DNA from: Ferrimonas senticii DSM 18821
GTDB lineage: Bacteria > Pseudomonadota > Gammaproteobacteria > Enterobacterales > Shewanellaceae
DNA: 64,000 nucleotides
NCBI RefSeq assembly: GCF_000422665.1
Contig: NZ_AUGM01000017.1
Coordinates: 1 to 64,000 of the forward strand
Reading direction: 5' to 3'
The first letter of the stretch is position 1, and each line of letters begins with the position of its first letter. A program made the translations under genes and the position numbers. Below, piece after piece: positions 8,657 to 16,474 of this stretch. The notes beneath the pieces were generated by a model. That model saw only the letters and a list, made by a program, of their open reading frames with translations, was not told the origin of the DNA and ran no database searches.

Positions 8657-8686
8657 CGATAATCGTGGTTGCAACCACCAGCAAGG

Positions 8687-11128
8687 TTAGGCGGCTTGCT
8701 CGTTGTTGTGGCTAACCACGTTGTTGGCCATCAGTTCGGCACTGTCGAAGTCATCGACATTGATAGTATCCAAGCGTGCCTGTTCAGCATCGCGCAGCAA
8801 CTGGGCTTCGGTGTCTGACAACACCCCGAGCTCCAACCCTTTGTCAGCCACCTTATCCAAGAACATAAATGGCATCTTCTTGTCAGTTTCGGCCATCACT
8901 TTGTCGTACAGCGGCTCGGCTTTAAGGATCAACTGCAACGCGTGCTCCAGTCGACCCAAGGCGTTGGCTGGGTGATTCTCGGTCCACTGGCCGGCAATCA
9001 GGCGGTCACGGGTGGCACTTGGGGTTTGCATAATGCGGGCTACTCGATGGTCGGTAACATCCGATGGACGTTTCACCGCACGACCAAATGGGAACAGCAA
9101 TACCTTAAGCACCTTGCCAAGCACACCGAAGTTTTCCAGCAGTTCTAGCTGCGCGGTTTGCAACTGATACAGCGAATCTTCAACGGCCCACTGCAGCAGC
9201 GGCAGATCGTCCGCCATCCGACCATCGTCGTTGTAACGCTTCAGGGCGCCAGAGCTGAGGTAAAGTTGACTCAGCAGATCGCCTAAGCGAGCAGAAACAC
9301 GCTCTTTACGCTTAAGACCGCCACCCAGTACCGCCATAGCGACATCAGACAGCAATGCCAAGTTGGCCGAGAAGCGATTCATCTGTTGGTAGTAGCGTTT
9401 GGTTTGATCGCGATATGGACTGGCGCTGAAGCGAGCACCGGTTACTCCCAGCCAGACGCTGCGTACTAGGTTGCTAAACACAAAGCCAACGTGACCCCAG
9501 ATCGCTTTATCGAACTGATCCAAGCCCTGTTGTTTGTCATCGCTAAAGGCCGCTTCCATCTCTTTTAGGATGTATGGGTGACAGCGGATCGCACCTTGAC
9601 CGTAGATGATCATGGTACGGGTCAGGATGTTGGCCCCTTCTACGGTGATGGCGATCGGTGCGCCTTGGTAGCCACGGCCCAAGTAGTTGTTTGGCCCTAA
9701 GCAGATCCCTTTACCGCCATGGATATCCATCGAGTCGATCAGACCCTTTTGCATCCGGTCGGTCAGGTGCATCTTAACGATGGCGGAGATCACCGATGGC
9801 TTTTCGCCTAGATTCAGCGCGGTGGTGGTAAGCGTTGATACCCCATCCATCAGATAGGCGTTACCGCCAATGCGTGCTAATGGCTCTTCAATCCCTTCCA
9901 TCTTACCAATTGGTAGTTTGAACTGGCGACGGATACGAGCGTAGGCGCCAGTGAGACCGGCAACGGTTTTCATGCCACCAGCAGAGTTAGACGGCAGGGT
10001 GATACCACGGCCTACTGACAGACATTCCACCAGCATACGCCAGCCTTGACCGGCCATCTTTGGTCCACCGATGATGAAGTCGAGCGGCACAAACACTTTA
10101 TTGCCGCGAGTAGGACCATTTTGGAACATGGTGTTGAGCGGGAAGTGGCGACGGCCGATCTCAACCCCCGGCAGATCGGTTGGGATCAAGGCGGCGGTGA
10201 TCCCCACCTCTTTCTTATCGCCAAGCAGGCCGTCGGGGTCGCGCAGTTTAAAGGCCAGGCCTAAAACGGTCGCTACCGGTGCTAGGGTGATGTAGCGCTT
10301 ATTCCAGGTTAACTCCATACCCAGCACCTCTTCGCCTTCCCAAGTGCCTTTGGTAACAATACCAAAGTCTGGGATGGCACCGGCGTCAGAACCGGCTTCT
10401 GGGCTGGTTAGGGCAAAACACGGGATCTCTTTACCGACCGCTAAACGTGGTAGGTAGTAGTCCTTTTGCTCTTCGGTGCCGTAGTGTTGCAGCAGCTCGC
10501 CTGGGCCTAACGAGTTGGGTACACCAACCGTCGAAGAGAGCACCGCCGACTGACCGGACAGTTTTTGTAACACTTGTGATTGCGCGTACGGGCTAAATTC
10601 CAGACCGCCATATTTCTTCTTGATGATCATCGCGAAGAACTTGTTGTCTTTAAGGTACTGCCACACTTCTGGGGTCATGTCCGCCAGTTTGTGAGTCACC
10701 TCAAAGTCATCCACCATCTTCATCACTTCTTCACAGGGGCCATCCAAGAACGCTTGCTCTTCGGCGGTTAAGGTTGGCTTGGCGAAGTCGTGCAGCTTTT
10801 TCCAATCCGGAGCGCCGGAGAACAGATCGGCGTCCCACCAGGTGGTGCCCGCTTCAATGGCGTCCTTTTCGGTCTCTGACATTTCCGGCATCACGCCTTG
10901 GAACGCTTTCAGCATTGGCTTGGTCAGGTACTGCTTACGCAGGTTGACGGCGTTAACCGGGATGGCGATGGCGGCAAAGATGAACCAGCTCCATAAGCCG
11001 ACGACGCCAAGCGCCGAGCCGGCGGCAAGGAATAGCGCGGCAAAGCTGGTAAAGATGGCTAGTGAGCGGCGGTTGTAAATCAGCGCTCCTAATACAGCAA
11101 TGGCAGTAATGCCCCAGATAGTGATCAC
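8687..11128 (-). CDS. fadE: Acyl-CoA dehydrogenase FadE
   Basis: An 813-aa membrane-associated FAD enzyme for the first step of fatty-acid beta-oxidation. Two hydrophobic segments at the N terminus are followed by the acyl-CoA dehydrogenase core ([20 protein letters not shown] region, [19 protein letters not shown]) and a DUF1974-type C-terminal region. It is highly similar to E. coli FadE (814 aa). The frame is open to 11176, but the GTG at 11128 has AAGGAG 7 nt upstream and gives the family length, so it is chosen. A FadR-like box lies 74-83 nt upstream. Divergent yafJ follows the E. coli fadE-yafJ neighbourhood. Confidence 0.95.
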   Translation of the reverse strand: MITIWGITAIAVLGALIYNRRSLAIFTSFAALFLAAGSALGVVGLWSWFIFAAIAIPVNAVNLRKQYLTKPMLKAFQGVMPEMSETEKDAIEAGTTWWDADLFSGAPDWKKLHDFAKPTLTAEEQAFLDGPCEEVMKMVDDFEVTHKLADMTPEVWQYLKDNKFFAMIIKKKYGGLEFSPYAQSQVLQKLSGQSAVLSSTVGVPNSLGPGELLQHYGTEEQKDYYLPRLAVGKEIPCFALTSPEAGSDAGAIPDFGIVTKGTWEGEEVLGMELTWNKRYITLAPVATVLGLAFKLRDPDGLLGDKKEVGITAALIPTDLPGVEIGRRHFPLNTMFQNGPTRGNKVFVPLDFIIGGPKMAGQGWRMLVECLSVGRGITLPSNSAGGMKTVAGLTGAYARIRRQFKLPIGKMEGIEEPLARIGGNAYLMDGVSTLTTTALNLGEKPSVISAIVKMHLTDRMQKGLIDSMDIHGGKGICLGPNNYLGRGYQGAPIAITVEGANILTRTMIIYGQGAIRCHPYILKEMEAAFSDDKQQGLDQFDKAIWGHVGFVFSNLVRSVWLGVTGARFSASPYRDQTKRYYQQMNRFSANLALLSDVAMAVLGGGLKRKERVSARLGDLLSQLYLSSGALKRYNDDGRMADDLPLLQWAVEDSLYQLQTAQLELLENFGVLGKVLKVLLFPFGRAVKRPSDVTDHRVARIMQTPSATRDRLIAGQWTENHPANALGRLEHALQLILKAEPLYDKVMAETDKKMPFMFLDKVADKGLELGVLSDTEAQLLRDAEQARLDTINVDDFDSAELMANNVVSHNNEQAA

Positions 11129-11201
11129 GGTGTTACTCCTTAACTTGGGGTGGTTCGCAACCGTGGTTGTGAACACGTGTGATGAATCACAGTCTATGTG
11201 G

Positions 11202-11211
11202 TGGTCTGACC
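11202..11211. promoter_or_regulatory. FadR-like operator in fadE promoter
   Basis: TGGTCTGACC, the core of the FadR consensus (CTGGTCNGACC). The 13-mer starting here (TGGTCTGACCTCT) is repeated exactly at 14101-14113 upstream of fadL. Confidence 0.65.
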
Positions 11212-11339
11212 TCTGTCACGAAAAAATTAAACAATCGTTTGAAGTTTGTTGCAAGGTTGCAGCGAAAACCGCTTGGGAGTAGGCAACACCACGGGTATTC
11301 TGTTTTGCAGAATAGTTGGATAGAAAAAGTCGTAGAGCG

Positions 11340-12119
11340 ATGTGTGAACTGCTAGCGATGAGCGCCAATGTCCCCACCGACATTGTCTTTAGTTTTACTG
11401 GATTAGTAGAGCGGGGCGGCAAAACCGGTCCGCACCGCGATGGCTGGGGTATCACCTTTTACGATGGCCCAGGCAGTCGTACCTTTAAAGATTCCGATCC
11501 CAGTTGCCACAGTGAAGTGGCCAGCATGTTAAAAAGTTACCCGATCAAGTCGAAGGCGGTTATCAGCCACATTCGGCAGGCTAATCGTGGTCGGATTAGC
11601 TTGGAGAATACTCACCCATTTTCTCGAGAGTTGTGGGGGCGCAACTGGACCTTCGCCCACAACGGCCAGTTGTCAGACTACAAATCGGTGTTAGTACCGC
11701 AACGATTTCGCCCGGTTGGCACCACCGACAGTGAATTGGCGTTTTGTACGTTGCTGGATCGGCTCGCAAATCATTATGGCGACACGCCGCCAAGCCGTGA
11801 GCGGGCGTTTCGCTATCTGGCAAAAGAGGGGAAAACTCTGCAGCAACTTGGGGTGTTCAATATGTTGCTGTCGGATGGCCGCTATCTGTTGGCGCTGTGC
11901 GGCAATAACCTGCATTGGTTAACCCGCCGGGCGCCGTTTGGTGAAGCCAAACTGATAGACACTGAAGTGGTGATCGACTTTAAGCAGGAAACCACCCCTA
12001 ACGATGTGGTGACGGTGATAGCCACTAAGCCGCTCACCAGTAACGAACAATGGCAGCAGATGGATGCTGGCAGTTGGATCTTATTTCGTGATGGCGAAGT
12101 GGTAGCTGAGGGGCGTTAA
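11340..12119 (+). CDS. yafJ: Class II glutamine amidotransferase, YafJ family
   Basis: A 259-aa N-terminal nucleophile hydrolase-fold glutaminase. After Met removal, Cys2 (MCELLAMSAN) is the catalytic nucleophile; RDGWGI, HIRQAN and FAHNGQL are the usual glutamine-binding motifs of class II GATases. The physiological acceptor is unknown. The upstream in-frame extension to 11316 would bury the nucleophile, so ATG 11340 is the start despite a weak ribosome site. It is divergent from fadE across a 210-bp promoter region. Confidence 0.9.
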   Translation: MCELLAMSANVPTDIVFSFTGLVERGGKTGPHRDGWGITFYDGPGSRTFKDSDPSCHSEVASMLKSYPIKSKAVISHIRQANRGRISLENTHPFSRELWGRNWTFAHNGQLSDYKSVLVPQRFRPVGTTDSELAFCTLLDRLANHYGDTPPSRERAFRYLAKEGKTLQQLGVFNMLLSDGRYLLALCGNNLHWLTRRAPFGEAKLIDTEVVIDFKQETTPNDVVTVIATKPLTSNEQWQQMDAGSWILFRDGEVVAEGR

Positions 12120-12141
12120 CCGCTATTAGTGATTAGTTGGC

Positions 12142-12174
12142 AGTAAGAGCTCGAGCCGTTGCTCGGCTCTTACT
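12142..12174. repeat. Long hairpin between yafJ and DUF3108 gene
   Basis: AGTAAGAGC...GCTCTTACT outer arms and CGAGC-CGTT-GCTCG inner arms with one bulged T. It lies between convergent genes; it lacks a clear T run, so it could be a terminator-like stem, an RNA-stabilising hairpin or a small palindromic repeat. Confidence 0.6.
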
Positions 12175-12205
12175 AACCACTAACTGCTATTGACGGGTTA
12201 TTGCG

Positions 12206-12898
12206 TTATTGCTCAATAGCTAGCGTCTTAAGGGCGATGCCACCTTGCAGCTTACCTTCCTTGTAGTGTTCGATTTTAACAATGGCGTTGGCCAATTGTG
12301 GGGCAATCCAAAGATAGGTTTGGCGTTTGTTGTTGCTGCGTACCCGTTGCAGTTTCACCGCCTCAACGGTGCCGTAGGGCAGGGTTAAGGTATCGTTGCC
12401 GATCACTTCGTAGATCATATCCCGCTGTTTTAGTTTGCGGATGTATTGGTACTCCATCCGCTGCTTGCCAGCGGTTAGATCTAACGTCAACTGCACCATG
12501 TACAGAATGTTGTCGTATACCGGCAGTGTCAGCGGCAGATCGGCCGCTTCATCTTTGTAGCGGCTGTGGATCTGGGCGGCCACCTGATCAAACACCGATT
12601 CCTCGCTGAAGTCCGGGCCGCTGCCGGTGCGCTCCATAAAATAGCGCAGCGGTACAATTTGTTCGTCCTGCCAACGGAATAGGCTTTGCTCTGAGCGTTT
12701 ATCGCTTAAGAACATAAAGCTGGCGTCGCTGACGTAACCGACTTGGTATTGTTGATCGCCCATCGCGGTTAGCGAGATCCGGCCTTCGCCCAAGACGCTG
12801 TCACCGTGACTCAGTTCATAGTGCGCGTCATAGGGGGTGAATGGGCTTGCCAGCACACTGCCACACAGCAGCGTCAGTAGCATGACGAATCGGTACAT
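12206..12898 (-). CDS. DUF3108 domain periplasmic protein
   Basis: A 230-aa protein with a signal peptide (MYRFVMLLTLLCGSVLA) and a DUF3108-like beta-rich body (PFTPYDAHYELSHGD, SEQSLFRWQDEQIVPLRY, QTYLWIAPQLANAIVKIEHYKEGK). The family is exported and uncharacterised; homologues are common as single genes in gammaproteobacteria. No lipobox is present, so it is predicted to be soluble periplasmic. It is followed upstream on the same strand by the alkyltransferase-like gene with a 35-bp gap, so they may form a two-gene unit. Confidence 0.85.
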   Translation of the reverse strand: MYRFVMLLTLLCGSVLASPFTPYDAHYELSHGDSVLGEGRISLTAMGDQQYQVGYVSDASFMFLSDKRSEQSLFRWQDEQIVPLRYFMERTGSGPDFSEESVFDQVAAQIHSRYKDEAADLPLTLPVYDNILYMVQLTLDLTAGKQRMEYQYIRKLKQRDMIYEVIGNDTLTLPYGTVEAVKLQRVRSNNKRQTYLWIAPQLANAIVKIEHYKEGKLQGGIALKTLAIEQ

Positions 12899-12933
12899 GC
12901 AGTTTCCTTCTTTATTACGTTTGCGCCTAGCGG

Positions 12934-13272
12934 TCAGTGTTTAAGGGTGAACAGCAGTTCAGCCAAATCCGGCTGCCAACGAAAACGCGTCATATTGATG
13001 CGGCCATTAATCACTTCGACCCCATCGGCGCGCAGTAATTCCATCTGTTGCCGATAACCGTCGCTGTCTTTTTCCAGTGCGATTTTGCCATTGGCGCTGA
13101 TCACCCGATGCCACGGCAGTTGTAGCGCCTCTGGAGCGAGCCGCAGTGCTCGTGCCGCTTGCCGATGCCCTCGGGGCAAACCGGCTAAATCCGCCAGTTG
13201 GCCGTAGCTGACAACCTTGCCAACCGGCACCGCAAGCAGAGTATTCCAGATCCGAGTCATCGAGTCCGACAT
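12934..13272 (-). CDS. atl: Alkyltransferase-like protein (MGMT family, YbaZ/Atl)
   Basis: A 112-aa DNA-binding protein of the O6-alkylguanine transferase fold. The methyl-acceptor motif PCHR is PWHRVI here: Trp replaces the catalytic Cys. This defines alkyltransferase-like proteins, which bind O6-alkylguanine and hand the lesion to nucleotide excision repair instead of repairing it themselves. Other motifs: VPVGKVVSYGQLADLAGLP (helix-turn-helix) and RQAARAL with the arginine finger. ATG 13272 is chosen; 13287 adds an unlikely MMTIA. Confidence 0.92.
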   Translation of the reverse strand: MSDSMTRIWNTLLAVPVGKVVSYGQLADLAGLPRGHRQAARALRLAPEALQLPWHRVISANGKIALEKDSDGYRQQMELLRADGVEVINGRINMTRFRWQPDLAELLFTLKH

Positions 13273-13361
13273 GGCTATTGTCATCAATTAATTACTGTTG
13301 CACTGAGTTTATCACCAATTGTAACTATCGCATGTTCAGCGGTTAACCAATTGAACAACAT

Positions 13362-13394
13362 AAAAAACCTCGAACCGACAGGGCGATTCGAGGC
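13362..13394 (-). terminator. Terminator of lipocalin gene
   Basis: CCTCGAA and TTCGAGG arms with a 12-nt loop, followed by TTTTTT on the minus strand. Confidence 0.8.
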
Positions 13395-13422
13395 AAAGGC
13401 ATGGTGCAGCTTACAGCGCGAG

Positions 13423-13959
13423 TTATGGCGCTTGTTCAACCCAAATCAGCTGGCTGCTGTCAAAACCAAGCTCGGCGCTGCGCTTGATAAAGTGCTGCTT
13501 CAGTTCGTCGCTGACGCTTGGGGTGCGTGCCAAAAGCCACAGCCATTTGTGGTCGTAGCCGCTAACAAAGGCGTATTGGTAATCGTCATCCAGTTCAAAC
13601 ACCACGTAGCTGCCATAGAACGGGCCAAAGAACGAAACCTTCAGGTGGCCTATATCGGCTTCATCGGCAAAGTAAGCCTTGCCTTCGGCTGTGCGCCACT
13701 CTCCCTTAGCTATATCAAAACCCCGATTGAGTACCCGCACACCACCATCTTCGCGCAGGGTATAGGTGGCACTGATTTGATTTAACCCCCGCTCGAAGCT
13801 GTGATCGAGGCGAGCAATTTCATGCCATTGACCGAGATAACGGTTGAGCTCGAAGTCGTCCACCGGGGTGACGTTATCCGGAAGGCCAGTACAAGCGCTT
13901 AAGCCAAGTACGGTTGCAGTCACCAACAGCAGTTGCTGGCAGGCTTTGATGAACTTCAT
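13423..13959 (-). CDS. blc: Bacterial lipocalin (Blc), outer-membrane lipoprotein
   Basis: A 178-aa lipoprotein: signal MKFIKACQQLLLVTATVLGLSAC with lipobox LSAC, mature Cys23. The lipocalin fold is marked by the YLGQWHEIARLDHSFERG motif (GXW) and later YVSGYDHKWLWLLARTP-type strands typical of Blc/apolipoprotein-D. Blc binds lysophospholipids and supports the outer membrane under stress. AAGGAG is 7-8 nt before ATG 13959; the 27-residue N-terminal extension of the frame is rejected. It is divergent from fadL, and two FadR-like boxes lie in the shared region. Confidence 0.92.
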   Translation of the reverse strand: MKFIKACQQLLLVTATVLGLSACTGLPDNVTPVDDFELNRYLGQWHEIARLDHSFERGLNQISATYTLREDGGVRVLNRGFDIAKGEWRTAEGKAYFADEADIGHLKVSFFGPFYGSYVVFELDDDYQYAFVSGYDHKWLWLLARTPSVSDELKQHFIKRSAELGFDSSQLIWVEQAP

Positions 13960-14051
13960 TGAACACTCCTTGTTGCTGTTATTGGTCGAGGTGCAGTGCG
14001 GGCAATTACGTAATGGCAGCCTAACGCGGATCATCAGCAAGCTGCCTTGAT

Positions 14052-14067
14052 ACTGGTCAGATCAGAT
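14052..14067. promoter_or_regulatory. Second, weaker FadR-like box upstream of fadL
   Basis: ACTGGTCAGATCAGAT matches the FadR pattern ACTGGTCNGACCAG with one core mismatch (C to T). Confidence 0.4.
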
Positions 14068-14099
14068 ACAGCTGTTCGCTAATTGATAGTTGTTGCTGT

Positions 14100-14112
14100 C
14101 TGGTCTGACCTC
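14100..14112. promoter_or_regulatory. FadR-like operator upstream of fadL
   Basis: CTGGTCTGACCTC; identical to the fadE box over 13 bases and close to the E. coli FadR consensus. Confidence 0.65.
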
Positions 14113-14468
14113 TATTTGTTATTAAATTCAACTGGTTAACCTTAGTTGCTGTGATGGTTGTTCGCAGGCAGTGGATCACGCTGGAGCTGCTGTCGTTGGC
14201 GAAAGTTCACTTGTACGCTGAAAGTCTTTAGTAAGTTGTTGATTTTGAATGGTAGATGTTTTTTATCTTGTGGCTTTAGCGAATCTAGATGGTGTTTTTT
14301 GGTGTTCTGTTCGCCCAATGCTTTTGGATGTGACAGCTCGGCTGGTGTTTTGTTCTTTGGAGTTTAACTGGTTTGGAATTTTATTTGGTTTTGATTTGAG
14401 TAATTGCACTAATTTTCTCAGTCCCTATGATGCGCGCTAATTTCTGACATTTATACGGATAGGGAAGT

Positions 14469-15686
14469 ATGAAAATTCGTGTTGTTGCCGCTGTGGTAAT
14501 GGGGGCGCTGAGCGCCCAAGCTAACGCCGCTGGTTTCCAGCTGGCTGAATACTCTGCAACTGGTCTAGGCCGTGCCTACGCTGGTGAAGCGGCAATGGCC
14601 GATAACGCCTCCTCACAAGGCCGTAACCCTGCACTGCTGATGCATTTGGAAGGTCGTCAACTGTCTGCGGGTTTGGTTTACGTAGATCCGAACATTGACT
14701 CTGAAGGGAAAGTGAACGGTAAGATTCCCGCTGATGCTGATGACTTTGCGCCATCGGCAGTACTGCCAAACTTTTACTACAGCAACAAAGTCAACGATAA
14801 CTGGGCTTACGGTATCTCTCTGAATGCTTCACATGGCATGGCGACTGAGCTTCCTAAAGATCATGCTGCTGCCATTTTTGGTTCCGATGTTGGTATCGAA
14901 GCTATTGAGCTGGTGCCGGCTGTTGCTTACCAACTGACTGACACCGTGGCCGTTGGCGCTGGTGTGCGTGTGATTTATGGCAAAGGCCATGTGACTGCGA
15001 CTGCGCCGACTTGGTTCCCATTGGTACCTGCAGGTACAGAATTGAAATCGGTTGATGGTGACGGTTTTGATTTTGGCTATCAATTAGGCGCGACTTGGCA
15101 ACCAAGCGCCGATCGTCGGTTGGGTTTTAACTACCGTTCAGAAGTTGATCTAAAGCTGGAAGGCAATGCTGTTGGCATGGCGGATAAAAGCGGCTCTTTG
15201 ACGCTACCATTGCCTGCCACTGCGGAACTGGCTGGCTTCCATCAGTTGACCGATAAGTTTGCGATGCACGCGTCGGTCAATTGGACCAATTGGAGCGCGT
15301 TTAAGACCCTGACTGTGGATCTTGATTCCGGCGTTTCAGATAAGCTGAAAGATGAAAACTTTAAAGATAACTGGCGTTATGCGTTGGGCGCGACCTACCA
15401 AGTAAACGATAAACTGGTCGCTCGCACTGGTGTGGCACTGGATGAAGGTGCTGCGACCGACGAGTATCGCACCCTGAGCATTCCAGACTCTGATCGCCTG
15501 TGGTTCTCTGCCGGTGTTGGTTATCAAGCTACTGAGAATCTGAACTTGGACTTGTCGCTGACCTACATTAAGGCCAAAGACGCCAGCATCACTAATGAAA
15601 AAGATAAGACTACCGGTGCCGTTTACAACGGCGAAATCTCCGGTGACGTTTACCTAGTTGGTGTGCAAGCCAGCTACCGCTTCTAA
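14469..15686 (+). CDS. fadL: Long-chain fatty acid outer-membrane transporter FadL
   Basis: A 405-aa outer-membrane beta-barrel. The signal peptide ends at ANA; the mature N terminus AGFQLAEYSATGLGRAYAGEAA and the NPA motif (SSQGRNPALL) are hallmarks of the FadL/TodX family, whose N-terminal hatch lets long-chain fatty acids diffuse laterally. The C terminus ends in Phe (VQASYRF), as expected for BAM recognition. It is shorter than E. coli FadL (446). AGGGAAGT precedes ATG 14469. FadR-like boxes upstream suggest fatty-acid control together with fadE. Confidence 0.93.
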   Translation: MKIRVVAAVVMGALSAQANAAGFQLAEYSATGLGRAYAGEAAMADNASSQGRNPALLMHLEGRQLSAGLVYVDPNIDSEGKVNGKIPADADDFAPSAVLPNFYYSNKVNDNWAYGISLNASHGMATELPKDHAAAIFGSDVGIEAIELVPAVAYQLTDTVAVGAGVRVIYGKGHVTATAPTWFPLVPAGTELKSVDGDGFDFGYQLGATWQPSADRRLGFNYRSEVDLKLEGNAVGMADKSGSLTLPLPATAELAGFHQLTDKFAMHASVNWTNWSAFKTLTVDLDSGVSDKLKDENFKDNWRYALGATYQVNDKLVARTGVALDEGAATDEYRTLSIPDSDRLWFSAGVGYQATENLNLDLSLTYIKAKDASITNEKDKTTGAVYNGEISGDVYLVGVQASYRF

Positions 15687-15726
15687 GCTCTAGCTGATAG
15701 CTGATAACTATCAACTTCGAAAGGTG

Positions 15727-15767
15727 AAAAAAAGCCCTCGTGCCATCAATGGCATCGAGGGCTTTTT
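15727..15767 (+). terminator. Terminator of fadL
   Basis: AAAGCCCTCG/CGAGGGCTTT outer stem with TGCCAT/ATGGCA inner stem, followed by TTTTT. Confidence 0.9.
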
Positions 15768-16077
15768 GCTGCTTGAAGGGGAGAAAACGCCAACATTGGC
15801 TCAACCAATTTGGTCAACAGTGGCTTTGACGCTCTCTGTTGCTGAGTAAACCTAGCGGCGTTTTTGGGCAAATTGATGGCAGGCAGATGACGGTGCGATG
15901 TCAGCTAGGTTACGGAGGGCAGGAAAGGGCTGTAATCGCTGATGGTTGTGGCAGCGCTTTAACAAAACATCCCAAATCGACACATTTTGCTCTGTTTGCG
16001 GGGTAACTCACCGCTTTATGACGTTAATCGACAGCGGCAGCGGTATAGGCTGGATATGGCAAGTTATGGTCACATAT

Positions 16078-16091
16078 ACCTCTAAAGAGGT
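16078..16091. promoter_or_regulatory. 14-bp perfect palindrome upstream of lldP
   Basis: ACCTCTAAAGAGGT, self-complementary over 14 bases, immediately upstream of the first of two operator-like boxes. Confidence 0.35.
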
Positions 16092-16092
16092 G

Positions 16093-16154
16093 ATTCAAAT
16101 CGCAACTTTTCTCGGTGATTTGGTTATAAGGCTATATTCAACTCGCAGTTGAAT
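16093..16154. promoter_or_regulatory. Two related operator-like boxes upstream of lldP
   Basis: ATTCAAATCGCAACT at 16093-16107 and the perfect palindrome ATTCAACTCGCAGTTGAAT at 16136-16154. They share ATTCAA-N-TCGCA and start 43 bp apart; the second overlaps a TATATT -10-like sequence. A GntR- or LysR-type lactate regulator is a plausible binder. Confidence 0.45.
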
Positions 16155-16316
16155 GATGTTCAAATGGTGGCTTTTTGAGCGCGCAGGGTTGTGAATTTGG
16201 TTTGCCATGAAAAAATTCGTTGAAACAGCAAAATGGTTCACATAAATGTCGGTTTTTTAGCAGGTTTTGTGTCCTATCCTGCTGCCTTTATTGAAAGTTC
16301 TTCATCCGAACATCTT

Positions 16317-16332
16317 GGTGATTCATGTCACA
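16317..16332. promoter_or_regulatory. CRP-like site in lldP promoter
   Basis: GGTGA-TTCATG-TCACA, one mismatch from TGTGA-N6-TCACA. If TACAAT at 16353-16358 is the -10, the site centres near -41, the class II activation position. Confidence 0.5.
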
Positions 16333-16378
16333 GCGCACTGTTTACAAATACTTACAATGCCCACCATCGCCCTTTGTG

Positions 16379-16426
16379 CATTCATCTAAGTCACTGAACT
16401 GCTGCACAGTTCGCTTTAGATGAGTG
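16379..16426 (+). promoter_or_regulatory. Leader stem-loop before lldP
   Basis: Outer arms CATTCATCTAA (16379-16389) and TTAGATGAGTG (16416-16426) pair over 11 bp with one G-T; inner arms GAACTG/CAGTTC close a CTGCA loop. It lies 48 nt before the lldP start, in the expected 5' UTR. Confidence 0.5.
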
Positions 16427-16474
16427 TTGGAGCGACGCTGCTGACGCAATTTCGACATTAACGAGGATCCGAAC

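Larger units (their letters stand above)
13960..14468. promoter_or_regulatory. blc-fadL intergenic control region
   Basis: 509 bp without a convincing gene. It carries two FadR-like boxes (14052-14067 and 14100-14112) and a T-rich stretch towards fadL. Open frames here on the plus strand are low-complexity and lack ribosome sites. Confidence 0.6.
15768..16474. promoter_or_regulatory. lldP upstream control region
   Basis: About 700 bp between fadL and lldP with no convincing gene (a 68-codon frame at 15946 has no ribosome site or family likeness). It holds paired operator-like boxes, a CRP-like site, a -10-like TACAAT (16353-16358) and a long leader stem-loop, listed separately. Confidence 0.6.

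Noticed and set aside
8118-8662. Long plus-strand frames opposite the DUF3622 gene
   Set aside because: They are the antisense of a low-complexity Arg/Glu/Ala coding region; the minus-strand gene has the ribosome site and terminator.
15946-16152. 68-codon open frame upstream of lldP
   Set aside because: No ribosome site, no recognisable fold, and it overlaps several operator-like sequences; best read as regulatory DNA.
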